A stretch of DNA of 40,252 bases from CAZQIC01 sp964593555 (GCA_964593555.1 CAZQIC010000029.1:1-40252); one strand, 5' to 3'. Positions 7,686-16,517 are shown, numbered from the stretch's first letter. A program made the numbers and translations. Notes: generated from the sequence alone by a model not told the origin.

Positions 7686-9187
7686 ATAGTCATAGCTCAC
7701 ATACATTAAGAGTAAAGGATCTTGGAATAGATACCTATCGGGAAAATATCATTTTCATGAGAGCCGATTGCCATGTTTGTATAGCAGAAGGTTTTAAAGC
7801 GCTCACAAGAGTAATAGTTCATACAAGCAGCAATAGGATTATCGCTACACTCAATGTTGTTCACTCAGATATAATCGGTAACGGTGAAATTGGGCTATCC
7901 ATTGAAGCAATGAAGCGTTTAGGAGTAAAGGATGGTGACATGATTTTTGTTACTCATTTACACCCTATTGAATCATTGAGTAAAGTAAGAGCCAAAATGT
8001 ATGGAAAAGAACTTGACGAGACTTCTTATAATGAAATAATTAAAGATGTAGTAGCGGGTCATTATTCCAATATCGAAATAGCGGCATTTGTTTCTGTTTG
8101 TGCTGGGGATAACCTAACCGTAAATGAAATGATTTCGCTTACTAAAGCCATGATTGCAACGGGTAAAATTATGCGATGGAAAAAGGAAATAATCCTCGAT
8201 AAACATTGTGTTGGTGGGCTCCCCGGAAATCGTACCACTCCAATTGTAGTGAGTATTGTGGCAGCTGCCGGATTAACTATTCCTAAAACATCATCAAGAG
8301 CGATTACTTCCCCCGCAGGAACAGCGGATACTATGGAAACAATGACTACCGTAAATCTGTCAATTGAAAAGATACAACAAGTAGTGGAAAAAGAAGGTGG
8401 GTGTATAGCCTGGGGAGGAGCGGTTAAACTAAGTCCAGCCGATGATTTATTAATCGCGGTTGAAAAGGCACTTGAAATTGATGGTGAAGGACAAATGATT
8501 GCTTCGGTACTTTCCAAGAAAGCCGCTGCCGGATCAACCCATGTAGTTATTGATATTCCTGTTGGGCCAACCGCTAAGGTTCGCTCGCAGGAAGAAGCCC
8601 TTAAGCTTCAATATTATTTCAATGCCGTAAGTGAAGCTATTGGTATTCATACAGTAGTTATTATTACTGATGGTACTCAGCCTGTTGGAAAAGGTATTGG
8701 ACCAGCATTGGAAGCTTTGGATGTTTTGGCTGTTCTTCAAAATAAAACCGACGCTCCAACTGATTTAAAAGAACGAGCCATCACCCTTTCAGCAGCCCTG
8801 CTTAAATTGTCAGGACAATATGCATCAGGAACAGAATTAACTATTGCAAGAACAATTCTTGAAAATGGAGAAGCGTATAAAAAATTTATGGCCATATGTG
8901 AAGCACAGGGTGACTTCAAGGAGCCCTCACTTGCAAAGCATCGCTTTGATGTATTGGCTGAAAAAGAAGGTATAGTCAAATCGATTGATAATAGAAAGTT
9001 AGCCCGTATTGCTAAACTTGCAGGTGCTCCTAAAGTTCCATCAGCAGGTGTTCTATACAATGCGCCTCTTGGAAAACAAATACACAAGGGAGATGTGCTT
9101 TTCAGCATTTATGCGGAATCAAATGGCGAACTGGAATACGCTAAAGAGTATTTAAACAGCTTAAACGCATTAATAGAAATAAACTAA
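7682..9187 (+). CDS. AMP phosphorylase / thymidine phosphorylase-like enzyme (archaeal type)
   Basis: At 501 residues this is the long archaeal-type member of the thymidine/pyrimidine phosphorylase family, with an N-terminal extension of about 85 residues before the catalytic core. The family signature KTSSRAITSPAGTADTMETM lies near residues 205-224, preceded by a glycine-rich loop GGLPGNRTTP (from residue 178). Close relatives in archaea split AMP with phosphate into adenine and ribose 1,5-bisphosphate. The bacterial long form is usually labelled putative thymidine phosphorylase, so nucleotide versus nucleoside specificity is open. It is followed directly by PRPP synthetase (stop and ATG overlap by one base), which supports a role in ribose-phosphate recycling from nucleotides. 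No RuBisCO or ribose-1,5-bisphosphate isomerase is in the window. Confidence 0.88.
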   Translation: MNSHSSHTLRVKDLGIDTYRENIIFMRADCHVCIAEGFKALTRVIVHTSSNRIIATLNVVHSDIIGNGEIGLSIEAMKRLGVKDGDMIFVTHLHPIESLSKVRAKMYGKELDETSYNEIIKDVVAGHYSNIEIAAFVSVCAGDNLTVNEMISLTKAMIATGKIMRWKKEIILDKHCVGGLPGNRTTPIVVSIVAAAGLTIPKTSSRAITSPAGTADTMETMTTVNLSIEKIQQVVEKEGGCIAWGGAVKLSPADDLLIAVEKALEIDGEGQMIASVLSKKAAAGSTHVVIDIPVGPTAKVRSQEEALKLQYYFNAVSEAIGIHTVVIITDGTQPVGKGIGPALEALDVLAVLQNKTDAPTDLKERAITLSAALLKLSGQYASGTELTIARTILENGEAYKKFMAICEAQGDFKEPSLAKHRFDVLAEKEGIVKSIDNRKLARIAKLAGAPKVPSAGVLYNAPLGKQIHKGDVLFSIYAESNGELEYAKEYLNSLNALIEIN

Positions 9188-10092
9188 TGAAACCAATTGT
9201 TTTTTCATTACCAGGAAACGAATCACTTGCCGAAAGTATTACTGCCGGAATAAAAGGAAAAGTGGGCAATTTTGAAATACGTCAATTCCCAGATGGGGAA
9301 ACCTATGTAAGAGTATTGAGTGATGTAAAAGCAAAAAATATTTTTATTGTCTCCACACTTCATCAACCGGATGCTAAACTATTACCCCTTTTATTTCTTT
9401 GTAATTTATTGAGAGATTTAAAGGTAAAATCAATTTGTCTTGTTGCTCCGTATCTCGCTTATATGAGGCAAGACAAGCAATTTAATCCTGGTGAAGCAGT
9501 AACATCTCAATACTTTGCCCAACTTCTTTCATCCCTTGTTGATCGTCTTATCACCATTGATCCGCATTTGCACAGAAGAGTATCTATGAAAGAAATTTAT
9601 TCAGTCCCTTGTGAAGTTTTACATGCAGCTGGATTAATTTCCGAGTGGATAAAAAGCAATATTCCTGATGCTATATTAATAGGGCCGGATAGTGAAAGTG
9701 AACAATGGGTATCAGAGGTAGCAAAAAGTGCAGGTGTGCCATTCATGGTGTTACAAAAAATTCGTCATGGAGATAGTGATGTAGAAGTGTCTGTTCCACA
9801 AGTTGAGAAATATAAAAACAATATACCCGTACTAGTAGATGATATTATTTCTACTGCTCGTACTATGATTGAAACAGTAATGCATCTTAAAAATGCAGGC
9901 ATGAAACCTCCTGTTTGCATAGGAGTTCATGCAGTATTTTCGGGAAATGCTTTTAAAGAATTAACAAAATCAGGAGTTGGTAAAATTATTACTTGCAACA
10001 CGATTCCTCATTCATCTAATGGGATTGACATTACTACATTGATTTGCAAAAACATTGATGGAATACACAACAAAATGGAACATAAACATTAA
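9187..10092 (+). CDS. prs: Ribose-phosphate pyrophosphokinase (PRPP synthetase)
   Basis: This is a 301-residue soluble enzyme of the PRPP synthetase family, which makes PRPP from ribose 5-phosphate and ATP. It shows FPDGE near residue 36, YMRQDKQF (ATP-binding flexible loop), DPHLHRR and the PRPP loop VLVDDIISTARTM at about residues 215-227. It is a little shorter than the housekeeping enzyme of about 310-315 residues and is diverged, closer in style to archaeal forms. It is therefore probably an accessory copy dedicated to this operon. Pairing with the AMP phosphorylase-like gene suggests that the two share a ribose-phosphate pool. Confidence 0.9.
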   Translation: MKPIVFSLPGNESLAESITAGIKGKVGNFEIRQFPDGETYVRVLSDVKAKNIFIVSTLHQPDAKLLPLLFLCNLLRDLKVKSICLVAPYLAYMRQDKQFNPGEAVTSQYFAQLLSSLVDRLITIDPHLHRRVSMKEIYSVPCEVLHAAGLISEWIKSNIPDAILIGPDSESEQWVSEVAKSAGVPFMVLQKIRHGDSDVEVSVPQVEKYKNNIPVLVDDIISTARTMIETVMHLKNAGMKPPVCIGVHAVFSGNAFKELTKSGVGKIITCNTIPHSSNGIDITTLICKNIDGIHNKMEHKH

Positions 10093-11774
10093 TGACTATG
10101 TGGATTCTCCTATTTAAACTTTCTGCCGGAATCGGTTTGTTCCTGTTTGCCATGTATCTGCTGGAGGAATCGTTGAAAAATCTTTCAGGGAGAAATTTCA
10201 AGCTCTTTCTTCAACGCACTACCAAAAACCGAATAGGTGCAGTTACAGGCGGTGCGGTAGTAACAGGAGTACTTCAAAGCAGCTCGATGGTTTCACTGAT
10301 GGTACTTGCATTTGTGGGTGCAGGAGTGTTCACCATGAAAAATGCAATGGCTATTATTCTCGGTGCCAACCTGGGCACTACACTGGATAGCTGGTTGGTT
10401 GCTACACTTGGCTTTAAAATGGATATAGAAGTGGTGGCTTACCCGGCTGTTTTCGTGGGAGGTTTGCTTCTTATTCTTTTTGGCAACCGAAAAACTATGA
10501 AATACATTGCCTATTTTCTTTTCGGCTTTGGGTTATTGTTCATTGGGCTTTCGTTTATGAAAATGGCTATGGAAGGTCAGGTTAAGGCGTTTGACTTTTC
10601 GAAATATGCCGAGATGTCAATGGTGGTTTTTCTGATTATCGGGTTTATTATCACTTCGCTTGTTCAGTCAAGCTCTGTAACTATGGCACTAACACTCAGC
10701 GCACTTCATGCAGGGGCTATCACTTTTCCGGCAGCAGCTGCCATTGTGCTCGGCTCTGAGACAGGTACTACCATTAAAATATTGGCTGGTTCTTTAGGAG
10801 GTAACGCTTCAAAAAAGCGGGTGGCACTTGGTAATTTATTTTTCAATATTTTTCTTACGGTATTAGCTTTCGCCTTGTTGAAACCGATTTTGCTTTTGAT
10901 AACTGATATTTTCGGAATCATAGACCCGCTCATTGGCTTGGTTACCTTTTCAACCCTGATTAATTTGGTCAGCATTATTATCTTTCTTCCCTTCCTTGAA
11001 CCATTCGCGAAGTTCCTCGAAAAGTTTTTTAAAGATACGGATGGTTCCGCTGCTGCTTTTATTGGTAATGCCGATACTAATGAGCCCGAAACAGCTTTGG
11101 ATCTATTTAAAAGGGAAACAGAATATTTTATTCATAACTCCATGCTTTACAATCTTGCTTTGTTTGATATCGATACAAAGCCACTTTGTGAACATCCTGT
11201 TTTTAAAACCATCAATGAGAAAAGAAAATATTTTTCAAAAACAATGGAAGAAAAATATGAATTTTTGAAACAATTGCAGGGCGAGTTGCAATCGTTCTCT
11301 TTATCTCTACGAACAAAAGTGAAGGTTGAACAGAACCCTATACTCAGCCAATTGATTTCGGCAGTGCGCAGCTCCATGCATGCTATAAAAAGCATGAAGG
11401 ATATAGGAAACAATATCGCCAACCTCAGACGTTCATCTACTGATATTAAGTTCAATTTGTTTACACAACAAAAAGGCGAAACTGAAGAATTATACCGACA
11501 ATTAAATGCACTTATGGAACGGAAAACAAAGCCTGATTTTGAAAAGCTCCAAAGCATTTTTACCACCATACAGGATAACTATAGTTCCGCTCTTAATAAT
11601 TTTTACAAAGAAGCACAAGGTGGAAATATTGAACATCTGGATATTACAACAGTCATAAATTTTAACCGTGAGCTTTTTACTTCGCATAAAGCCATTCTTA
11701 TATCAGTAAAAGATTTTTTATTGGAAGAAAAAGAAGCAGAAGGTTTTAATGAAGTACCAGTATATAAAACTTAA
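10092..11774 (+). CDS. Na/Pi cotransporter family protein with PhoU-like C-terminal domain
   Basis: This 560-residue protein has two repeated transport halves, each with a glutamine-serine motif: GVLQSSSMVSLMV and SLVQSSSVTMALT. It also has several membrane helices up to about residue 300. From about 340 on it is a soluble helical region resembling PhoU. This is the NptA/YjbB layout; such proteins move phosphate, and the bacterial YjbB type mainly exports it. Next to PPK2 and a phosphorolytic enzyme it could adjust cytoplasmic phosphate. Its ATG overlaps the prs stop by one base. A 50-bp gap follows, the first sizeable one in the operon. Confidence 0.9.
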   Translation: MTMWILLFKLSAGIGLFLFAMYLLEESLKNLSGRNFKLFLQRTTKNRIGAVTGGAVVTGVLQSSSMVSLMVLAFVGAGVFTMKNAMAIILGANLGTTLDSWLVATLGFKMDIEVVAYPAVFVGGLLLILFGNRKTMKYIAYFLFGFGLLFIGLSFMKMAMEGQVKAFDFSKYAEMSMVVFLIIGFIITSLVQSSSVTMALTLSALHAGAITFPAAAAIVLGSETGTTIKILAGSLGGNASKKRVALGNLFFNIFLTVLAFALLKPILLLITDIFGIIDPLIGLVTFSTLINLVSIIIFLPFLEPFAKFLEKFFKDTDGSAAAFIGNADTNEPETALDLFKRETEYFIHNSMLYNLALFDIDTKPLCEHPVFKTINEKRKYFSKTMEEKYEFLKQLQGELQSFSLSLRTKVKVEQNPILSQLISAVRSSMHAIKSMKDIGNNIANLRRSSTDIKFNLFTQQKGETEELYRQLNALMERKTKPDFEKLQSIFTTIQDNYSSALNNFYKEAQGGNIEHLDITTVINFNRELFTSHKAILISVKDFLLEEKEAEGFNEVPVYKT

Positions 11775-11824
11775 TGCACCAAATAAATGAGAAGCATAAT
11801 CATATTCAACTTAAAAAAATATAA

Positions 11825-12313
11825 ATGACATCCAGAAAAGATTATATACGTTTTGTTATTGTAATAATTATTGCTCATACAATAGCATACCTGTTTGCAG
11901 GCGGAATATCATATCAATTTATTACTAAAGAATTTTGGGAAGAGCCAAATTCTTTATTATCAGCATATCTAAGGACGCCTGTTAATGTTGAATTGTGGAA
12001 TTATGCAATGATATGGCAAATTCCAGGACAACTATTAAGATCATTGTTAATAGGACTGGTTCTATTACCAATACATAGTTCATTAAAAGAATGGTTAGTC
12101 TTCAAAAAATTTCTGTTTTTTAGTGGATTATTATTTGTATTAACACATCTATCTTCTGCTGTACCATCACCAGCAAATATTGAAGGTTTAGTGTATATGA
12201 GACCTGAGTTTATACAATTAGGATTTATCAAAATGCAACCTGAAATGATTTTATATAGCATTATTGCCGGACTAATATTCGCTAAGTATGCCTATAAGAA
12301 AGAAGTAAAGTAG
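11825..12313 (+). CDS. Uncharacterised four-helix membrane protein
   Basis: The 162-residue product has four likely membrane helices (about 10-32, 65-84, 93-116 and 139-157). Loops contain PNSLLSAYLRTPVNVELW, a proline-rich SSAVPSPANIEGL and RPEFIQLGFIKMQPEM. I do not recognise a named family. It lies in the same orientation inside the energy/phosphate series, between the phosphate transporter and the D-lactate dehydrogenase, so it is probably a membrane accessory of that module. Confidence 0.6.
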   Translation: MTSRKDYIRFVIVIIIAHTIAYLFAGGISYQFITKEFWEEPNSLLSAYLRTPVNVELWNYAMIWQIPGQLLRSLLIGLVLLPIHSSLKEWLVFKKFLFFSGLLFVLTHLSSAVPSPANIEGLVYMRPEFIQLGFIKMQPEMILYSIIAGLIFAKYAYKKEVK

Positions 12314-12422
12314 AAATTATAAAACACTATACCTACAAAAGGATAATACATCTAATCGACAACATTTATTTTAATTCCGGTGCTATGATAGAAAGAATGG
12401 AAATAGTTTAAAGTAGAAATTA
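12306..12422. repeat. 14-bp direct repeat flanking a short spacer
   Basis: TAAAGTAGAAATTA occurs at 12306-12319, spanning the stop of the membrane-protein gene, and again at 12409-12422, 30 bp before ldhA. The 89 bp between the copies has no gene. The pair may be the scar of a short duplication or insertion, or chance in AT-rich DNA. Confidence 0.4.
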
Positions 12423-12452
12423 ATTAATAAGAAAAACGTAAAATGATCTAAT

Positions 12453-13439
12453 ATGAAAGTAGCAGTATATAGTACGCACAAATTTGAAAGAAATTACCTG
12501 GAGACCGTGTTTAGTGGAAAACATGATGTAAAATACATTGGTAGTTCTCTTTCAATTGATACTGCACCACTTGCTCATGGCTATGAGGCTGTTTCTATAT
12601 TCGTGAGCGATGACGCTTCTTCTCAGGTGCTTCAAATCCTGGGTAAAGCGGGTGTCAAATTTCTTGCCCTTCGTTCAGCAGGTTATAATCATGTGGATCT
12701 TGCAGAAGCTAAAAAGCTCAATATAAAAGTTGCCCGTGTGCCCGACTACTCTCCATTTGCTGTCGCAGAACATGCAGTTGCCCTTATGCTTGCACTAAAC
12801 CGTAAACTCATACGTGTTCACAATAGAGTAATGGAGCAGAATTTTTCGCTTGACGGATTAGTTGGATTTGATATGCACGGTAAAACAGTTGGGATTATAG
12901 GCACAGGAAAGATTGGAAGTGTAGTCGCTAAAATAATGAACGGGGTTGGTTGCCGCATTCTTGCTAATGATAAAATTGAGAATGAAGAATTAAAAATTAA
13001 GTATGATGTAGTTTATACAGATTGCGAAACCTTATGTAGGGAATCGGATATCATAACGCTTCAGGCTCCCTTGACAGCAGAGACGAGGTATTTGATTGAC
13101 ACAAACTGCATCTCAAAAATGAAAAGAGGTGTTATGCTAATTAATACAAGCAGGGGTGCATTGATCAATACAAAGGTGGTAATAGAAGCACTTAAAACAG
13201 GGCAAATCGGGTATTTAGGATTGGACGTTTATGAAGAGGAAAGCGGCTTGTTCTTCGAAGATCGGTCAGAAGAAATATTAAAGGATGACGTAATAGCGAG
13301 ACTAATGACATTCAATAATGTTCTGATAACAAGTCATCAGGCATTTTTAACGGATACAGCTTTGAAAAATATTGCAGAAACAACGATTTACAATTTAGAT
13401 TGCTTTGAAAAAAATATTCTATCTAAAAATAATTTATAA
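12453..13439 (+). CDS. ldhA: D-lactate dehydrogenase (2-hydroxyacid dehydrogenase family)
   Basis: This is a 328-residue NAD-dependent enzyme of the D-isomer 2-hydroxyacid dehydrogenase family, reducing pyruvate to D-lactate. It has the substrate-binding segment LRSAGYNHVDL (about 73-83), the Rossmann loop GTGKIG at residues 150-155, the catalytic Arg in NTSRGALI (R234), Glu in DVYEEES (261-263) and His in TSHQAFLT (H295). The long insert after DVYEEE (SGLFFEDRSEEI) is typical of the fermentative LdhA/Ddh branch. With phosphofructokinase downstream it suggests fermentation with NAD regeneration. Its stop touches the ATG of the next gene. Confidence 0.92.
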   Translation: MKVAVYSTHKFERNYLETVFSGKHDVKYIGSSLSIDTAPLAHGYEAVSIFVSDDASSQVLQILGKAGVKFLALRSAGYNHVDLAEAKKLNIKVARVPDYSPFAVAEHAVALMLALNRKLIRVHNRVMEQNFSLDGLVGFDMHGKTVGIIGTGKIGSVVAKIMNGVGCRILANDKIENEELKIKYDVVYTDCETLCRESDIITLQAPLTAETRYLIDTNCISKMKRGVMLINTSRGALINTKVVIEALKTGQIGYLGLDVYEEESGLFFEDRSEEILKDDVIARLMTFNNVLITSHQAFLTDTALKNIAETTIYNLDCFEKNILSKNNL

Positions 13440-13886
13440 ATGAAAAAGAGACACAATAATAAACTGCATTTTTTTGAAAGAATAGCTCAAAAGGCAACAT
13501 ATTTTACGGGAACGACAATGGCTTTTATTATAGCTGTATCCGTTATTTTTACATGGGTTACTACAGGGCCCATTTTTGATTTTTCCGATACCTGGCAACT
13601 TGTTGTTAATACGGGCACAACCATCATCACCTTTCTTATGGTTTTCTTGATTCAACGAACTCAAAATAAAGATTCCCGTGCAATACACTTAAAACTGAAT
13701 GAATTGATTGCTTCATTAAAAGGGCCAAGCAACCGTTTAGTTGATATTGAAGATTTAACCGAAGATGAACTTGAAGTTCTTCATAAATACTATAAACAGC
13801 TTGGTATTATGGCGAAAAAGGAAACAGATTTATCCGTTTCTCATTCCATAGAAGAAGCCCATGAATTACATAAAGAAAAAACATAG
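13440..13886 (+). CDS. Low-affinity iron permease family protein
   Basis: The 148-residue protein matches the bacterial Iron_permease family: FFERIAQKATYFTGTTMAF, a first membrane helix (about 24-42), then FDFSDTWQLVVNTGTTIITF as a second helix and IQRTQNKDSRAIHLKLNELI. The last third is a charged cytoplasmic helix. The name comes from yeast Fet4, but metal transport by the short bacterial members is not proven. It begins directly after the ldhA stop, so it is surely in the same transcript. Confidence 0.85.
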   Translation: MKKRHNNKLHFFERIAQKATYFTGTTMAFIIAVSVIFTWVTTGPIFDFSDTWQLVVNTGTTIITFLMVFLIQRTQNKDSRAIHLKLNELIASLKGPSNRLVDIEDLTEDELEVLHKYYKQLGIMAKKETDLSVSHSIEEAHELHKEKT

Positions 13887-13901
13887 GCAAATGAGAAACA
13901 A

Positions 13902-14516
13902 ATGAAAGGACAAAATGAACTTAAATATGATGATATACTAATGGATGCAATCAATAAACACAAACAAGAAGACATAAGCGTTACACCAAAACAGTCATTG
14001 CTTAAACTGGGTGAGATAAGCATCTTATTGGATTCTTATGATGATATTTTTTCCGACTTTGACCCTAATCACTATTCAGAAAGAACACTGTCTGATGATT
14101 TCATTGTCCAGTCTAAAAAAATATCCCGGAATAAAAGCGGGAAAAGTATGTCGTTAAAGCTTCTTTTGCCAGCAATTAAACGCAATGAACAAGAAGAAAA
14201 AGTAATTATTAAAAGGTTGCATTCCTATTTTAAAAGCGTTCATCAGCAGTTGGCTAATGATGTGAGAAAAACAAATAAAAGAGGCTCAATTTTAATATTG
14301 ATCGGAATTGTTGTAATGCTGGCAGCAAGCTATATTTCATTTATGAAAACAGAAAAATTTCATATACATTTTTTACTTGTTTTATTTGAACCCGCAGGTT
14401 GGTTTCTTTTATGGGCAGGGCTTGATCATTTGGTATATTCCTCAAAGGAAACAAAAAAGGATCTTGACTTTTATTCAAACATGACTAAATCTGAAATTAA
14501 ATTTTTTACCTATTAA
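13902..14516 (+). CDS. Uncharacterised membrane protein with two C-terminal helices
   Basis: This is a 204-residue protein of unknown family. The first 120 residues are hydrophilic and helical (ELKYDDILMDAINKHKQED, then LLKLGEISILLDSYDDIFSD). Two membrane helices follow at about 126-146 and 152-178 (FEPAGWFLLWAGLDHLVY), and a short cytoplasmic tail ends KSEIKFFTY. It starts 15 bp after the iron-permease-like gene and ends 19 bp before pfkA, so it belongs to the operon. The topology suggests a cytoplasmic domain anchored in the inner membrane. Confidence 0.6.
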   Translation: MKGQNELKYDDILMDAINKHKQEDISVTPKQSLLKLGEISILLDSYDDIFSDFDPNHYSERTLSDDFIVQSKKISRNKSGKSMSLKLLLPAIKRNEQEEKVIIKRLHSYFKSVHQQLANDVRKTNKRGSILILIGIVVMLAASYISFMKTEKFHIHFLLVLFEPAGWFLLWAGLDHLVYSSKETKKDLDFYSNMTKSEIKFFTY

Positions 14517-14535
14517 AATTGAAATTCTCCTGACC

Positions 14536-15531
14536 ATGAGTATATCGGAAAGACAAAAAATAAAAAAAATTGCTGTGATGACATCAGGAGGAGATGCACC
14601 GGGTCTTAATGCTTGCATAAGAGCTGTGGTAAGAACGGCAATTTATAATCAATTAGAAATTGTTGGGATTCAGCATGGCTTTGAAGGTTTAATTTCCGGG
14701 GATTTTATTCCAATGAATGCAAGTAGTGTTAGCAATATTATCCAGTTAGGTGGAACAATACTTAAATCCTCCCGTAGCGAACAGTTTAAAACCAAAGAAG
14801 GAAGATCAATAGCGCATGAAAAAATTAAGAAGGAAGGTTTAGATGCCATTGTGTTAATTGGCGGAGACGGATCCTTTGAAGGAGCAAAAGTATTTACCAA
14901 AGAACATGATATCCCTTTCATCGGTATTCCAAAAACAATTGACAATGACATCTCAGATACAGATGTGTGCATTGGTTATGACACAGCGCTTAATACGGCT
15001 TTGCAGGCGATAGACAAAATAAGAGACACGGCCCAATCTCACGAACGCATTTTTATTATAGAAGTAATGGGGAGGGATTCAGGGTACATAGCTTATGGAG
15101 CTGGCCTTGCCGGAGGTGCTGAAGCAATTCTCGTTCCTGAAACAAAAGCAGATTACAGCAATCTTGAGCAGGTTCTTAAAAAAGGATGGGATAGAAAAAA
15201 ATCATCATTGATAATCGTAGTAGCTGAAGGAGATGAAAGTGGTGGCGGTTCTAAAGTTGCGGAAACAGTAAAAAAGTATATGCCTTCTCATTACGTTGGA
15301 GTTTGTATTCTTGGGCACATACAAAGAGGAGGTAGCCCGTCTGCCGCAGACCGCATATTAGCCTCAAACTTAGGATATGCAGCCATTGAAGGGTTACTTG
15401 AAGGTAAGAGTAATGTGATGGTCGGGATGCAGAAGAATGATATTTGTTTTACGCCATTAAAGCATATCAAAAAGCATCACTTGGATATCAATCAGAATTT
15501 ATTAAACATACTAACCACCTTAACAAATTAA
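14536..15531 (+). CDS. pfkA: 6-phosphofructokinase, ATP-dependent
   Basis: This is a 331-residue enzyme phosphorylating fructose 6-phosphate to the 1,6-bisphosphate. It has TSGGDAPGLNA (16-26), the nucleotide loop GGDGS at 109-113 (the second G marks ATP use; pyrophosphate enzymes usually have D there), the catalytic PKTIDND at 132-138, MGRDSGYIA and the C-terminal GHIQRGGSPSAADR. It is the normal PfkA length. It is probably an accessory copy placed here to raise glycolytic flux with the D-lactate dehydrogenase. The start ATG lies 19 bp after the preceding stop. Confidence 0.94.
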   Translation: MSISERQKIKKIAVMTSGGDAPGLNACIRAVVRTAIYNQLEIVGIQHGFEGLISGDFIPMNASSVSNIIQLGGTILKSSRSEQFKTKEGRSIAHEKIKKEGLDAIVLIGGDGSFEGAKVFTKEHDIPFIGIPKTIDNDISDTDVCIGYDTALNTALQAIDKIRDTAQSHERIFIIEVMGRDSGYIAYGAGLAGGAEAILVPETKADYSNLEQVLKKGWDRKKSSLIIVVAEGDESGGGSKVAETVKKYMPSHYVGVCILGHIQRGGSPSAADRILASNLGYAAIEGLLEGKSNVMVGMQKNDICFTPLKHIKKHHLDINQNLLNILTTLTN

Positions 15532-15568
15532 TATTTAAGCGTAGCAGGTATTAATTTAAAGTAAACAA

Positions 15569-16315
15569 ATGAAAAAAATAAAACTTGAAAATATTAATAC
15601 TAAGGCTCCTGCAAAAACAGACAAGGCAGTATGTAAACTTGAATTTGATAAACTTCAAAAAAGATTTTTTGACATACAACATTTACTTTACGCTTCCGAT
15701 ACATATAGTTTATTGATCGTATTTCAGGGCATTGACACTTCCGGAAAGGATAGTACCATCCGTCACGTATTTTCTTGTGTCAATCCGCTTGGGGTTCATG
15801 CTACATCTTTCAAAGTTCCAAATGATGAAGAACTTGAACATGATTATATGTGGCGGATTTTTCAAAAACTTCCTGAAAAGGGAAGAATACAGATTTTCAA
15901 TCGCTCGTATTATGAAGACATATTGGTTCCAACAATTCAAAAAACACTTCCTTCGCAGCTCATTGAAAAACGCTATGATTTTATTAATGCTTTTGAACAT
16001 CATTTACTGGATAACAACACCCTTATTCTCAAATTCTTTTTACATATAAGCGAGGATGAGCAGAAAAAAAGAATACAAGAAAGACTTCAAGACCCCGAAA
16101 AAAGATGGAAATATTCCAATGAAGATATGCAATCTTCAAAAAAATGGAATGACTATACACAGGTGTATGAACAGATATTAAACCGTTGCAGTTCTGGTAT
16201 CCCTTGGGTAATAGTTCCTGCTGATAATAAATGGTATAGAAATTATATAGTACTATCCACAATAGTTAACCACCTGAAAAAATTGAATTTAAATTTTCCA
16301 ACAAAAAATAAATGA
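15569..16315 (+). CDS. ppk2: Polyphosphate kinase 2 family protein (PPK2)
   Basis: This is a 248-residue PPK2 enzyme, which transfers phosphate between polyphosphate and nucleotides. It has the Walker A motif FQGIDTSGKDS (52-62), a lid-module start NRSYYED with Arg at 112, and Trp/Tyr-rich segments such as DPEKRWKYSNEDM and KWYRNYIV. The single-domain size fits class I or III; which nucleotide it prefers cannot be read from the sequence. In this operon it would regenerate ADP or ATP from polyphosphate, next to a phosphate transporter and an AMP-phosphorolysing enzyme. Its stop overlaps the ATG of the cusA stub (ATGA). Confidence 0.92.
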   Translation: MKKIKLENINTKAPAKTDKAVCKLEFDKLQKRFFDIQHLLYASDTYSLLIVFQGIDTSGKDSTIRHVFSCVNPLGVHATSFKVPNDEELEHDYMWRIFQKLPEKGRIQIFNRSYYEDILVPTIQKTLPSQLIEKRYDFINAFEHHLLDNNTLILKFFLHISEDEQKKRIQERLQDPEKRWKYSNEDMQSSKKWNDYTQVYEQILNRCSSGIPWVIVPADNKWYRNYIVLSTIVNHLKKLNLNFPTKNK

Positions 16316-16517
16316 TAAACTATTGCATCACATGGGCACTTAAAAATCGGATCATCGTTCTGCTGATTGCAGCTGGAATTACGGCTTATGGTATCTATTC
16401 GGTCAAGAATACTCCTGTTGATGCCATTCCCGACCTTTCCGAAAATCAAGTCATCATTTTTACTGAATGGATGGGCAGAAATCCACAAATCATCGAAGAC
16501 CAGATTACCTATCCACC
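16312..16517 (+). pseudogene. cusA: CusA heavy-metal RND pump, first 67 residues only
   Basis: The frame starts in an ATGA overlap with ppk2 and reads as a CusA N terminus: a first membrane helix, then NTPVDAIPDLSENQVIIFTE and WMGRNPQIIEDQITYP. It matches the cusA copy ending at 34588 in all these motifs but is clearly diverged from it. After TYP the similarity stops at about 16517 and a stop follows at once. More than 900 residues are missing. The overlap with ppk2 shows that an efflux pump was once the next gene of the stress operon. Confidence 0.88.

Noticed and set aside
8062..8517. Minus-strand ORF of 151 codons inside the AMP phosphorylase gene
   Set aside because: It lies wholly opposite a conserved enzyme core with catalytic signature and has no start signal or family resemblance.
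11147..11569. Minus-strand ORF of 140 codons opposite the phosphate transporter
   Set aside because: It is a shadow of the PhoU-like coding region; low-complexity hydrophobic text without motifs.
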